Below the pieces are notes generated by a model. The model searched no databases. It saw nothing but the letters and a program-made list of their open reading frames with translations, and had not been told where the DNA came from. Shown one piece after another: positions 50,045 to 59,287 of a stretch of 64,000 bases of DNA; positions within the stretch are counted from its first letter, which is position 1, and every line of letters starts with the position of its first letter. Location: positions 88,192 to 152,191 of the forward strand of contig JAZQDW010000055.1 in assembly GCA_045546995.1 (NCBI GenBank), in the 5' to 3' direction. The translations under genes were made by a program, and so were the position numbers. The DNA is from Firm-08 sp045546995 (GTDB lineage Bacteria; Bacillota; Clostridia; Oscillospirales; QAKW01).

Positions 50045-50644
50045 ATGAACTATCATAATGCAGAATTTATTGTTTCTGCGGTTTCTAAAAAACAGTTTTT
50101 AAGCGATTTGCCCGAAATTGTTTTCTGCGGCAAGTCCAACGTTGGCAAAAGCTCGATACTCAATTCACTTTTAGGCAGAAAGGCCTTGGCGCGCACCTCT
50201 TCAAAACCCGGAAAGACGGCGCAGATCAATTATTTTAAAATTGATCGTTGTTGTTATTTTGTGGACCTTCCCGGGTATGGCTATGCGCAAGTCTCGGATA
50301 GCCAAATGAAAAAGTGGGGAGAGTATATCGGAACTTATTTTTCCGCAAACGACAATAAGGCACTGGTGATTTTGCTGATGGATATTCGTCACGCCCCGAC
50401 TAAGCTTGATTTGCAAATGGCGGATATGCTTGCTGAGTATGAAATTCCGTATATTATTGTCGGCACCAAGGTGGACAAACTCAACAAAACCGAGAGAAAA
50501 AATCAAATCGAGTTTTATGAGTCTTATTGTGGTGAAAATGAAACGTATTTCATTCCGTTCAGCGCCAAAACGTCAGAAGGAAAAGATTTGGTTTTGGAGT
50601 GCATAGAGCAGGCTGTGGAAGATTTTTCGAAAGAAGGCATTTGA
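50045..50644 (+). CDS. engB: Ribosome biogenesis GTP-binding protein EngB (YsxC/YihA)
   Basis: 199 residues. GTPase for 50S assembly: G1 FCGKSNVGKSS, KPGKTAQINYF, G3 VDLPGYGYAQ, G4 GTKVDKL and G5 FSAKTSEG. Immediately after lon, the standard Firmicutes order. The TGA stop is followed directly by the TTG of the protease gene. Confidence 0.97.
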   Translation: MNYHNAEFIVSAVSKKQFLSDLPEIVFCGKSNVGKSSILNSLLGRKALARTSSKPGKTAQINYFKIDRCCYFVDLPGYGYAQVSDSQMKKWGEYIGTYFSANDNKALVILLMDIRHAPTKLDLQMADMLAEYEIPYIIVGTKVDKLNKTERKNQIEFYESYCGENETYFIPFSAKTSEGKDLVLECIEQAVEDFSKEGI

Positions 50645-51334
50645 TTGAGCTCATTTTTTTCTTATGAAAATATCAAAAATCTTATTTTGTGGATCCCTGT
50701 GATCTTGTTTTCCATTTCCTTTCACGAGTTTTCTCATGCCTGGATGGCAAACCGCTTGGGGGATCCCACTGCCCGTAACGAGGGGCGCTTGACCTTGAAT
50801 CCGATGAAGCACTTTAATTTGCTTGGCTTTTTAATGATGATGATCGTGCATTTCGGTTGGGCGACGCCGGTACCCGTAAATGCAGGGAATTTTAAAAATC
50901 CGTCAAAAGGTATGATGTTAACATCCATCGCGGGACCGATTTCCAACCTTCTTCTGGCGTTTGCTGCTTCGTTTTTATACGTGGTATTGTTTGCTGTTGC
51001 GCAATTTATCGCGCCTACGGCAGATTTTATGATTGAACTGTTCAACAATTCTTTGCTGTTGGTTTTTTATTTGATGCAGATCAATATTGGTTTGGCAGTC
51101 TTTAATTTGTTGCCGGTATATCCTCTGGATGGAGCAGGATTCTTTAATTATTTTATGCCTGTTAAGTATAAAATTTTTGTACTGAAATACAGTCAATACA
51201 TCCAGATCGCATTTATACTGTTAGTCGTTTTTACCCCTTACGTCAGTAATTTTATCAGTAAGGTTCAGATAACGATCGTTGAACTACTGATTTCTTTTTG
51301 GAGCACTATTTTCGGCGCACTAAATTTGATATAG
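50645..51334 (+). CDS. Site-2 protease family membrane metalloprotease (M50)
   Basis: 229 residues, five or six helices. Zinc site HEFSH in SISFHEFSHAWMANRLGD near residue 24 and the distal ligand motif LPVYPLDGAGFF. No PDZ domain, so it belongs to the small bacterial rhomboid-like M50 group whose substrates are not known. TTG 50645 follows the engB stop directly with AGAAGG upstream. Next to scpA, a common clostridial pairing. Confidence 0.92.
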   Translation: MSSFFSYENIKNLILWIPVILFSISFHEFSHAWMANRLGDPTARNEGRLTLNPMKHFNLLGFLMMMIVHFGWATPVPVNAGNFKNPSKGMMLTSIAGPISNLLLAFAASFLYVVLFAVAQFIAPTADFMIELFNNSLLLVFYLMQINIGLAVFNLLPVYPLDGAGFFNYFMPVKYKIFVLKYSQYIQIAFILLVVFTPYVSNFISKVQITIVELLISFWSTIFGALNLI

Positions 51335-51341
51335 GAGCATT

Positions 51342-52079
51342 ATGGTGGAAGAATTAACTTTTGATTTGGAGGTATTCAGCGGCCCGCTGGATCTTCTGTT
51401 AAATTTAATATCAAAAAACAAGGTTTCCATTTATGATATTCCCATCGCCACCATTCTGGATCAGTATATGGAAAAACTGGAAGAAATGAAGAAAATGAAT
51501 CTGGAGGTTGCCAGCGAATTCATTGAAATGGCGGCTCATTTGATTCTGATCAAATCCAGAATGCTCCTTCCGAAGGAAGAAGTGGAGGAGGATCCCCGGA
51601 TGCCGTTGGCAATGGCCTTGGCAGAGTATCAGCGTTATCAATCGATCGTGCCGTCGATGCATCAGCTTAATGAAGCGGCATCGGGTAGTTACACTCGCGC
51701 TGCCGAGGCGATCGAACCTGACAAAAAAGAGCGTCGTACGTATGAGGTAGCTGTTTTGATCAAGGCGTACCACGAGGTGCAGGAGAAGTTGGAACGTCGG
51801 TTGCCGCCGCCCTCCAACAGTTTTCAAAATATCGTTGCTAAAAAAATCACGTCTGTTTCCGTCAAAATCTTGTCTGTGTTACGTAATTTGAAAAGATTTA
51901 CTAAGGTTAAGTTTTTGGATCTTTTTAAAAACGTCAAAAGCAGATCCGATATCGTGGCTACGTTTTTGGCCATTTTGGAGCTGTCCAAAACCGATTACGT
52001 GACCATAGACGGTGATCAGCGGGATGCCGTAATTCTGTACGATCAGAAAAAGGGGAGTGAGCACAATGGAAATGATTAA
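51342..52079 (+). CDS. scpA: Segregation and condensation protein A
   Basis: Kleisin subunit of the SMC-ScpAB complex. 245 residues. N-terminal signature FSGPLDLLLNLISKNKVSIYDIPI, then FIEMAAHLILIKSRMLLP, a linker, and a C-terminal winged-helix part with VVATFLAILEL-like sequence (IVATFLAILELSK). ATG 51342 with AGGAG. Its end overlaps scpB by 14 bp. Confidence 0.97.
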   Translation: MVEELTFDLEVFSGPLDLLLNLISKNKVSIYDIPIATILDQYMEKLEEMKKMNLEVASEFIEMAAHLILIKSRMLLPKEEVEEDPRMPLAMALAEYQRYQSIVPSMHQLNEAASGSYTRAAEAIEPDKKERRTYEVAVLIKAYHEVQEKLERRLPPPSNSFQNIVAKKITSVSVKILSVLRNLKRFTKVKFLDLFKNVKSRSDIVATFLAILELSKTDYVTIDGDQRDAVILYDQKKGSEHNGND

Positions 52080-52638
52080 TTATAAAAGTGCTGTTGAGGC
52101 AATTTTGTTTGCCAACGGTTCGCCGATTGCGGCGCAACACATTGCCGATTGTCTTGAATGTGACATCAAAGATGTGCATGGTCTGATTTCCGAGCTAATG
52201 GCGGATTATGAGGCGGATCAACGAGGAATGAAGATCGTTCGCTTGCTTGACAGCTATCAGATGTGCAGTAATGCCGAATACGGCGAATTCGTTCGCCGCG
52301 CGTTGGATAAGCGCAGAAATACACCGTTGTCCAATGCAGCTCTCGAGATTCTTTCCATCGTTGCTTATAATCAGCCGGTTACAAAGTCATATATTGAACA
52401 AATTCGCGGTGTTGACTGCTTTTACGGCATAAATTCCTTGGTTGAAAAAGGATTGTTGGAAGAAAAAGGTCGTTTAGATGCACCGGGTAGACCGATTCTG
52501 TACGGTACCACAATGGAGTTTTTGCGTGTGTTTGGCATCAATGAATTGGGAGATTTGCCCGCATTGCCGAAAATGATCACTCCTGAAGATCAGGCGGATA
52601 CGCAGGAAAAATTCCCGGATGAGGTGTTTTCCGAGTGA
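52066..52638 (+). CDS. scpB: Segregation and condensation protein B
   Basis: Winged-helix partner of ScpA. 190 residues. Motifs: AVEAILFANGSPI, RPILYGTT and ALEILSIVAYNQPVTKSYIEQIRGVD, the most conserved part. ATG 52066, 8 nt after AGGGGAG; an upstream GTG at 52057 overlaps that site. The next gene overlaps by 4 bp. Confidence 0.97.
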   Translation: MEMINYKSAVEAILFANGSPIAAQHIADCLECDIKDVHGLISELMADYEADQRGMKIVRLLDSYQMCSNAEYGEFVRRALDKRRNTPLSNAALEILSIVAYNQPVTKSYIEQIRGVDCFYGINSLVEKGLLEEKGRLDAPGRPILYGTTMEFLRVFGINELGDLPALPKMITPEDQADTQEKFPDEVFSE

Positions 52639-53225
52639 TGATCACCGTCGTTATTGTTGTCCTTCTTGCCTTTTTATTATTTGCACCGACACATATCGTA
52701 TTGCAATATTCCGGCGAGAATTTCAGCGGATATATTCGGTTGTGGTACGTTGTCAAAATCAAATTGTTCGGCGATAAAAAGCAAATTAAGGATAAGAAAA
52801 AAACAAAGCAAAAAAATAAAGAAAACCCGTCGGTTTCCTTTCGTTTGGAGCAAATCAATACGCTGTTGCGGTTGGCCGGGCAGCTTGTCAGTCAGTTTTG
52901 CAGGCACTTTGTGCTGTATCGTTGTCGATTTATGATTACGGTTGCGGGAGATGATCCTGCAGACGTTGCAACTGAATTTGGCGCAGCAAATGCAGCGGCA
53001 TATGGTATAATTGCTTATTTAGAAAACAAAATAAGAATCAGAAAGAAAGAAATCCAAATCAACTTTGATTATGATGTGCTTGATAGCTCATTTGAGGTTG
53101 ATCTGCGTTTTGGCGTAATTTTGCTTAAATTTTTGCTTGTATTGATTTGCACAAACATTCGTGATATAATAAATTTAATTCAATCTGTTTCTCAACCCCA
53201 AGAATTTCATCAGGAGGTAAAATAA
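52635..53225 (+). CDS. DUF2953 membrane protein (YtfI-like)
   Basis: 196 residues. N-terminal helix, a beta-strand start (LQYSGENFSGYIRLWYVVKIKLF), a Lys-rich linker (KDKKKTKQKNKE), an amphipathic middle and a C-terminal helix near residues 155-172. The order DUF2953-ytfJ matches ytfI-ytfJ of Bacillus, supporting a sporulation-linked role. ATG 52635 lies within the scpB stop (ATGA overlap). Confidence 0.85.
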   Translation: MMITVVIVVLLAFLLFAPTHIVLQYSGENFSGYIRLWYVVKIKLFGDKKQIKDKKKTKQKNKENPSVSFRLEQINTLLRLAGQLVSQFCRHFVLYRCRFMITVAGDDPADVATEFGAANAAAYGIIAYLENKIRIRKKEIQINFDYDVLDSSFEVDLRFGVILLKFLLVLICTNIRDIINLIQSVSQPQEFHQEVK

Positions 53226-53226
53226 T

Positions 53227-53610
53227 ATGGCAAATGCACTGGATAACGTTATGAGTAATGCTCTGGACGGCATTAAGAAAATGGTAGACGTGGACACTGT
53301 GATCGGTGATCCTATTCACGTCAATGATCAGCTCACCTTGATCCCAATCTCCAAGGTTTCCTTTGGCTTTGCGGCCGGTGGCAGCTCCTTTGGTAAGCAA
53401 GCTGAAAAAGATAATTTCGGCGGTGGCGCCGGCGGTGGCGTAAAGGTTACCCCTGTTGCCTTTTTGGCAATTTCCGGCTGCGACGTGAAGGTTCTCTCGA
53501 TCAGCGAAAATCCCGATGCCGTTGATAAAATTATCACTCAGGTACCCGGTCTGATCGACAAGGTTTCCGCATTGTTTGCAAAAGATAAAAAAGAAGAAAA
53601 AGCTGAATAA
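53227..53610 (+). CDS. ytfJ: Spore-associated protein YtfJ (GerW family)
   Basis: 127 residues. GerW-family signature: VIGDPIHVNDQLTLIPISKVSFGFAAGG (split here as VIGDPIHV and IPISKVSFGF), a Gly-rich stretch and VTPVAFLAIS. In Bacillus and Clostridium the protein is made in the forespore and helps germination. GGAGG precedes ATG 53227, with the ribosome binding site overlapping the end of the DUF2953 gene. A marker that this organism, or its ancestor, forms spores. Confidence 0.93.
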   Translation: MANALDNVMSNALDGIKKMVDVDTVIGDPIHVNDQLTLIPISKVSFGFAAGGSSFGKQAEKDNFGGGAGGGVKVTPVAFLAISGCDVKVLSISENPDAVDKIITQVPGLIDKVSALFAKDKKEEKAE

Positions 53611-53612
53611 CC

Positions 53613-53652
53613 GAATCACCCGTCAATATACTTTAATTGACGGGTGATTTTT
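53613..53652 (+). terminator. Hairpin between ytfJ and dac gene, overlapping the downstream ribosome binding site
   Basis: AATCACCCGTCAA-TATACTTTAA-TTGACGGGTGATT followed by TTT and then ATG 53653. The right arm contains GGGTGA, the only candidate ribosome binding site of the next gene, so folding would both terminate and mask translation. Confidence 0.8.
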
Positions 53653-54738
53653 ATGAAAAAAGCTTTACTTATTTTATTGTTTTTTTGTACCGTTGCTTTT
53701 TGCGTTCCTGTTTCTGCTGCATCCGGTGGTGCGGAATTGGTGATGGAGATGAGCGGTCGCCGCATTTTGCATGATGTAAACGGAGAGCGTAAGTTACCAA
53801 TGGCAAGTCTTACGAAAATTATGACTGCACTGGTCGTAATCGAAAACTGCGATTTGGAAGAAAAAGTTAAAATCAGTGCAGAAAGCACAGGTGTGGAAGG
53901 GTCGTCTATGTATTTGAAGGCAGGCGACGTCTACACGGTGCGACAACTGTTGTATGGTTTAATGCTCTGCTCCGGCAACGATGCAGCCACAGCGTTGGCT
54001 TTATACGTTGGTGGGGACGTTGACTCCTTTGCGCTTCGAATGAACAAGCGTGCTGCGGAAATCGGCTTGCGGAATACAAATTTTGTCAATCCGTCCGGAT
54101 TGGATGCAACGCAGCACTATTCGACGGCGTATGATCTGGCGTTGTTGACAGCTACGGCGCTGGACAATGAAACGTTTGCGCAGATCGTGGCCACCAAGCA
54201 ATATACGATCGGTGATAAAACACTGGTAAATCACAATCGGCTTTTGTGGCGATTAGATGGTTGCATCGGTGTAAAGACCGGTTACACAAGATCCTGCGGC
54301 CGTTGTTTGGTCAGCGCGATTAAAAAGGACGGCGTTACACTGATCTGTGTTACTTTGAATTGCTCGGATGATTGGAACGTACATACAAAACTGTATGATA
54401 AGGCTATTCGCCGCTGCCGGAGGGTTTGTGTCCTTCGAGAAAGAGAACTGTATCACAAAATTCCGGTTGCCGGTGCTGATGACGCAGGTATCTATTGTAA
54501 TACCATTTATGCAGTGGAGGTGGATGGTAATCCGCTTACGATCGTTGAAAGAGTGCCGCAATTTGTTTATGCCAATAAGATAATTGGAGAGCCGGTAGGC
54601 ACGATTGAAATATACGACGGGGGTGAAATAGTCGGGTCGGGGAAGCTGTATATCGACCGTGATTTACGACCAAAAGAGGTAAAAAAGTCAATTTTTAAGA
54701 AATTATCGGATTTTGTGTTGCATCTGTTCGGTTTTTGA
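53653..54738 (+). CDS. D-alanyl-D-alanine carboxypeptidase (S11 family)
   Basis: 361 residues. Trims D-Ala from peptidoglycan. Signal peptide of about 23 residues (cleavage near SAAS), then SLTK (Ser52, Lys55), SGN (107-109) and KTG (208-210), the three active-site motifs. The C-terminal domain ends in an amphipathic helix IFKKLSDFVLHLFGF that probably binds the membrane. Next to ytfJ it resembles dacF/dacB of sporulation, but it could be the vegetative enzyme. Confidence 0.93.
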   Translation: MKKALLILLFFCTVAFCVPVSAASGGAELVMEMSGRRILHDVNGERKLPMASLTKIMTALVVIENCDLEEKVKISAESTGVEGSSMYLKAGDVYTVRQLLYGLMLCSGNDAATALALYVGGDVDSFALRMNKRAAEIGLRNTNFVNPSGLDATQHYSTAYDLALLTATALDNETFAQIVATKQYTIGDKTLVNHNRLLWRLDGCIGVKTGYTRSCGRCLVSAIKKDGVTLICVTLNCSDDWNVHTKLYDKAIRRCRRVCVLRERELYHKIPVAGADDAGIYCNTIYAVEVDGNPLTIVERVPQFVYANKIIGEPVGTIEIYDGGEIVGSGKLYIDRDLRPKEVKKSIFKKLSDFVLHLFGF

Positions 54739-54775
54739 TATAAAATAATAGAAAATACTAAAGGATTTTAATTAA

Positions 54776-55492
54776 ATGGATCAACAAGTACGTCTTCAAA
54801 AATATATTGCCGACGCAGGCGTTTGCTCTCGCCGTGCCGCTGAAAAATTGATCGAGGAGGGACGCGTTACCGTTAATGGTAAACCGACTCATCTTGGGCA
54901 AAAGGTCACGGGAAATGAGAAAATTTGCGTTGATGGTGAACCGATTCGCGCGCAAAGAAAGCATACTTATCTTATGCTGTATAAACCGCGTGGATACGTC
55001 ACGACTGCAAATGATGAAATGGGCCGTAAATGCGTTATTGATCTTGTCGCTTCCGTAGGGCAACGCGTGTTTCCCATCGGTCGATTGGATAAGGATAGCG
55101 AGGGTTTGTTGCTTCTGACCAACGATGGTGAGCTGGCCAATCGTTTGATGCACCCCCGTCATCATATCGGTAAAACCTATCGGACGATCGTTTCGGGAAC
55201 GGTCGGTCGAGATCAATTGGTCAGTCTGGCAGACGGCGTTGTACTGGAGGACGGGTATAAGACTTCCCGTGCTGATGTTGAAGTGCTCCGAGCTAAAGAG
55301 GATCGCACGATTTTAAGTATTACGATTTATGAGGGAAAAAATCGTCAGATTCGCCGTATGTGTGAAGCGGTGGGGCTGCAGGTTCTTCGCCTGAAACGCG
55401 AACGTGTAGGAACCTTGTCCATCGGGACGCTTCGCTCCGGCCAGTACCGAAAACTGGATGATAAAGAGATCGAATATTTAAAATCTCTTTGA
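54776..55492 (+). CDS. rluB: 23S rRNA pseudouridine synthase, RluB/RsuA family
   Basis: 238 residues. N-terminal S4 RNA-binding domain (LQKYIADAGVCSRRAAEKLI), then catalytic GRLDKDSEGLLLLTNDGE with the Asp of the family, YRTIV and EGKNRQIRRMCEAVG. RluB modifies U2605 in E. coli; the Firmicutes homologue is assigned by similarity. ATG 54776, in the same run as the dac gene. Confidence 0.95.
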   Translation: MDQQVRLQKYIADAGVCSRRAAEKLIEEGRVTVNGKPTHLGQKVTGNEKICVDGEPIRAQRKHTYLMLYKPRGYVTTANDEMGRKCVIDLVASVGQRVFPIGRLDKDSEGLLLLTNDGELANRLMHPRHHIGKTYRTIVSGTVGRDQLVSLADGVVLEDGYKTSRADVEVLRAKEDRTILSITIYEGKNRQIRRMCEAVGLQVLRLKRERVGTLSIGTLRSGQYRKLDDKEIEYLKSL

Positions 55493-55504
55493 TGAGGTGA
55501 GAAA

Positions 55505-56122
55505 ATGAAAAAAAGAAATATAATTTTATGTTTACTCTTATGCGCGGCGTTACTCCTTTCTGCGTGCAAAAAACTTGATATTACCATTGGCGGTGTCGGC
55601 AAAAATAACACTACTGCCAAAAAAATCGTTACAGAGATTCAAAAGGATCTGTCTGCTGAAGATAAGGAAAATCATTTTGTCCTGTATGGTATAGATATGG
55701 CTATGGACGTTGAAGAAATCGGAAAAGCGCGTCTCTATTATACGGATAAATTACCGCAGGATCTTAAATACGGTGATATTCGCGTTGTGACTGTCGATAC
55801 GCGTACCGGTGAAATTGATTCTATCTCTGATGCCGATTTTTACAGTATGGGAGCCTCGCCGTACGAATATATTGTGAACGGCGCTCCTTTGATGATAGAA
55901 GAGTGGAGCAAGGATAGCGGTGATGCACTGAAAATTGCCGAAAACACCTTTTATGCGCAGGATGATTTTGTTTATAACTACGTTGAGATCTCCGCTATGA
56001 TCAAAAACGGACTTCGTCAGTACAGAGTTTCCTTTATTTCGTTTGTTAATCACCTTCGGTATACTTGCGTTGTTGACGGCATGACCGGCGGTGTGATTTC
56101 GACAGACGTTACAGAACTATAG
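55505..56122 (+). CDS. Putative lipoprotein
   Basis: 205 residues. Lipoprotein signal with lipobox LLSAC at residues 17-21 (Cys21 would be lipidated). Mature part has no recognised domain; mixed alpha/beta with KARLYYTDKLPQDLKYGDIRV and a late TCVVDGMTGGVIS, a GxV-type strand pattern seen in PepSY-like domains, a weak resemblance. GAGGTGAG precedes ATG. Followed at once by a second lipoprotein gene. Confidence 0.8.
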   Translation: MKKRNIILCLLLCAALLLSACKKLDITIGGVGKNNTTAKKIVTEIQKDLSAEDKENHFVLYGIDMAMDVEEIGKARLYYTDKLPQDLKYGDIRVVTVDTRTGEIDSISDADFYSMGASPYEYIVNGAPLMIEEWSKDSGDALKIAENTFYAQDDFVYNYVEISAMIKNGLRQYRVSFISFVNHLRYTCVVDGMTGGVISTDVTEL

Positions 56123-56131
56123 GTGATTGCG

Positions 56132-56596
56132 ATGAAAAGATTCTGTATTCTTTTTTTGTCATGTGTTTTGCTGTTTGGCGGTTGCAGCAACGTTAAGTAT
56201 GCGGACGTTACACCGGATTTGAAGGCTATTGAAGGCGTTTGTTTCCAACGCACAAACGTGGATGAAAATAATACGTATACCTATTTTGAAAAAACGCTCA
56301 GTGATCCGGATGAGATTGTTTCCTTCTGCAAGAAGATTGATAAAATCAAACTTGAAACGACTGAACCGACAAAATTTTCTTCCGTTGATTATTTGATCGT
56401 TTTTCAAGGCAAAAAGGAACATAAGCTATATATTTCCGGTAATGAAGTTATTTACGACGGCCTTGCTTACAAGTTAAGCGGACTTTCTGATGAGGAACAG
56501 GTCGCCAAGCCGTCGAAACTCGGACTGAAATTTCAAAAAATTTATGAAGATATGCAGCAGCAGGAAAGTGCGGCGCAATCAAAACTCTTTAAATAA
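56132..56596 (+). CDS. Putative lipoprotein
   Basis: 154 residues. Lipobox LFGGC near residue 18; mature part predicted extracellular, with IVFQGKKEHKLYISGNEVIYDGLAYKLS (about 90-120, split here: IVFQGKKEHKLYISG, NEVIYDGLAYKLS), a repeated-strand pattern. Function unknown. AGGTGAT selects ATG 56132 over GTG 56123. Same operon as the preceding lipoprotein. Confidence 0.78.
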   Translation: MKRFCILFLSCVLLFGGCSNVKYADVTPDLKAIEGVCFQRTNVDENNTYTYFEKTLSDPDEIVSFCKKIDKIKLETTEPTKFSSVDYLIVFQGKKEHKLYISGNEVIYDGLAYKLSGLSDEEQVAKPSKLGLKFQKIYEDMQQQESAAQSKLFK

Positions 56597-56601
56597 GTTA
56601 T

Positions 56602-56642
56602 ACTCACCTTTTGATTTTGTCGAAAGGTGAGTATTTCTTTTT
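56602..56642 (+). terminator. Terminator of the two-lipoprotein unit
   Basis: ACTCACCTTT / AAAGGTGAGT perfect 10-bp stem, then ATTTCTTTTT. Confidence 0.88.
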
Positions 56643-56756
56643 GAACATTGTGTATTATTTGTAAAATTAGTTAAAATGCTTTTATTTTAATTATATATGT
56701 GCTATAATAAACAATAATGGGTTATTATGCAAAATTTATATGAAAGGATCATATTT

Positions 56757-57986
56757 ATGCAGATTACGTATCATCCTCTATTTACGGATAATTTCAAATT
56801 TAACTCATATACACTTAACTTTTTGATGCCGCTCAATGAGAGAAATGCGACCTGTTGCGCTTTGCTTTCTCAAATTTTAAAACGTGGGTGTGAGAAGTAC
56901 GGTGAAATGGATCAAATCACTGCACGACTGGAAGAGTTGTACGGTGCTACTGTTTCCATCTCTTCGGACAAGCTGGGGGATCGCCTTTCATTTACTGTTC
57001 AAACCTATTTTCTGGACGATCGTTTCGCTATGGAAGGCGAGGAGATTTGTAAAGGTGTGATGGACCTTGCCGGCGATTTGTTGCGGCACCCAATGACAGA
57101 AAACGGTGTTTTTCGATCCGACTTTTTTGAGCAGGAAAAACGGAATCACGCCGATCAGATCGCGGGCTTGATCAACGATAAGCGCCTGTATGCTTTGATC
57201 CGTTGTAAAGAGATCATGTTTGAAGATTCGGACTATAAATTCACTTCTGTCGGTACGCTTTCCTGTTTGGAGCAATTGACGCCGGAAAAACTGTACTTGT
57301 TTTATCAAGAACTTTTGGCGACGGCAGAGGTGGTTGTAACCTATATCGGTAGAAAGCTTGATCTTGCGGCTCTGACACAAACGCATTTTGATCTGCAGGA
57401 TCGACCTGAACAGCCGTGTTCGGATTTTTTGCGCATCACTCCTGCGGAGCCCAAATACATTGCAGAAGAATTTGACGTTGCGCAGGGTAAGCTTACGATG
57501 GGTTTTCGGCTGATTTCCGCCACCGAATACTACGCCACAAGACTGTTTAACGTAATTTACGGCGGTAGCCCAACTTCGAAATTGTTCAACAACGTCAGAG
57601 AACGGCTGTCATTATGTTATTATTGTTCTTCGGCGATTGATTTTATCGTTCATAGTATGTTTATTTCTTCCGGAATTGAGTTTGCTAATTATGAAATTGC
57701 AAAAAATGAAATTCTGGCACAGCTTGAAGATATGAAAAACGGTGTTATCAGCGACGAAGAGTTTGAAAACGGTAAGCTTTATTTATTGGATCAGATTGCC
57801 GGCATCAGAGATTCCCACAGTGCGCTTCTTTCGGAGACCTTGCGAAATCATCTGCTTGGTATTGATGATACTGTTGAGGAGCAACTTAAGAGAATCGCTG
57901 CTCTGACCAAGGATGACGTCATTGCGGTGGCAAAGGCGGTTGCTTTAGATACGGTTTACTTCTTGAAGGGAAAGGAGCAAGCGTAA
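56757..57986 (+). CDS. yfmF: Inactive M16 peptidase-like protein YfmF (EF-P modification-associated)
   Basis: 409 residues. M16-fold protein lacking the HxxEH zinc motif: the place where it should stand reads CALLSQILKRGCEKYG. It is the non-catalytic member of a two-gene pair, here with yfmH overlapping by one base. Family name comes from association with 5-aminopentanol modification of elongation factor P in Bacillus; the direct activity is unclear. ATG 56757 has AAAGGA at 8-nt spacing. TATAAT at 56703-56708 may be its -10 box. Confidence 0.85.
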   Translation: MQITYHPLFTDNFKFNSYTLNFLMPLNERNATCCALLSQILKRGCEKYGEMDQITARLEELYGATVSISSDKLGDRLSFTVQTYFLDDRFAMEGEEICKGVMDLAGDLLRHPMTENGVFRSDFFEQEKRNHADQIAGLINDKRLYALIRCKEIMFEDSDYKFTSVGTLSCLEQLTPEKLYLFYQELLATAEVVVTYIGRKLDLAALTQTHFDLQDRPEQPCSDFLRITPAEPKYIAEEFDVAQGKLTMGFRLISATEYYATRLFNVIYGGSPTSKLFNNVRERLSLCYYCSSAIDFIVHSMFISSGIEFANYEIAKNEILAQLEDMKNGVISDEEFENGKLYLLDQIAGIRDSHSALLSETLRNHLLGIDDTVEEQLKRIAALTKDDVIAVAKAVALDTVYFLKGKEQA

Positions 57987-59287
57987 TGAAAAGTGAGTGT
58001 ATTGAATATAATCGAGTTGACGGAAAATACTATCGGATCGCCCATCCTTCCGGCGTAACGCTGTTTTATTACCCGATGCCGGGAAAAAGTAAGGCCGCAG
58101 CGATGATCGCGACGAAGTTCGGTTCAATCAATCAGACCTTTAAAAAATTTCGGTCGGACGAATGGATGACCGTACCGGATGGTATCGCTCATTTTTTGGA
58201 GCATAAATTGTTCGAGGGACCTCAGGGGAATGCATTTGATTTCTATGCCCGTACGGGAGCGAAGGCGAATGCCTATACCTCTAATGACCGCACGGCCTAT
58301 TATTTTGTCTCCTCCGATCATTTTTACGAGTCGCTTGATATCTTGCTTCGTTTTGTTAAGCATCCCTATTTCACCCCGGAAAACGTCGAAAAGGAGAAGG
58401 GGATCATCGGACAGGAAATCCGGATGTATGATGACGAGCCGTCCTGGCAGGGTTATATCGGTCTGGTACAATCCTTGTATGTTGAACATCCGGTACGTGT
58501 TGATATTGCCGGCACAGTGGAAACCATTTCTGCCATTACCGATCAGACGTTGTACGATTGCTATAACGTGTTTTATAACAACGCCAATCTTACTCTATGC
58601 GTCGCAGGCGACCTGGATTTGGATAAGATTTTGGAGATTTGCGATCATCAGCTGCCTGTGGAAGAAAGCGACACTATCGTGCAAAAAACGACGGACGAGC
58701 CTGAAAATATTTACAGAGAATATATGCAACAAGAAATGGACGTTTCTAAAACCCAATTTTTTATCGGCATTAAAGATTGCGGCGCCGACGTGACGGGCGA
58801 GGCGTGGGCAAAAAGGGAATTGTCGGTCAAAATTCTGCTGGATATTTTGTTTGGAGAATCCGGTGAATTTTACAATTCTTTGTATCAACAGGGTGTTTTG
58901 AATCCCGAGTTTTCTGCTGATTACGAAAACGGCGTTGGTTTTGGCTTTTTACTTTTTGCCGGTGAAAGCAATCAACCGAAGCTTGTATGCGATAAGATCA
59001 AACAACTGTGTTCCGATTTTGACGAAAGCACGATCAAACAAGAGGATTTTTACAGAATTCGTAACGCGATGTATGGCGATATGATTCGTTCGCTTGATAA
59101 TGCTGAAACGTTAGTCAATCGGTTTGTGGCGCACCGTTTGATGGATGGCGATATATTTTCTTTGCTGCGCGCCATTAACGATATTACCTTACAGGATGTT
59201 GTATCGGTGGGTAATGAGGTTTTAAGGGCTGATAAATTGGCAATGAGTGTCATAACTCCGAAAAAAGAGGTGAAGACTGATGAATAG
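57986..59287 (+). CDS. yfmH: M16 metalloprotease-type protein YfmH
   Basis: 433 residues. Active-type zinc motif in GIAHFLEHKLFEG (HxxEH), followed by the downstream Glu in VEKEKGIIGQEIRMY. Pairs with the preceding inactive subunit as in mitochondrial-processing-type proteases. The ATG overlaps the stop of yfmF by one base, and its own end overlaps lgt by 8 bp. Substrate unknown. Confidence 0.9.
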   Translation: MKSECIEYNRVDGKYYRIAHPSGVTLFYYPMPGKSKAAAMIATKFGSINQTFKKFRSDEWMTVPDGIAHFLEHKLFEGPQGNAFDFYARTGAKANAYTSNDRTAYYFVSSDHFYESLDILLRFVKHPYFTPENVEKEKGIIGQEIRMYDDEPSWQGYIGLVQSLYVEHPVRVDIAGTVETISAITDQTLYDCYNVFYNNANLTLCVAGDLDLDKILEICDHQLPVEESDTIVQKTTDEPENIYREYMQQEMDVSKTQFFIGIKDCGADVTGEAWAKRELSVKILLDILFGESGEFYNSLYQQGVLNPEFSADYENGVGFGFLLFAGESNQPKLVCDKIKQLCSDFDESTIKQEDFYRIRNAMYGDMIRSLDNAETLVNRFVAHRLMDGDIFSLLRAINDITLQDVVSVGNEVLRADKLAMSVITPKKEVKTDE

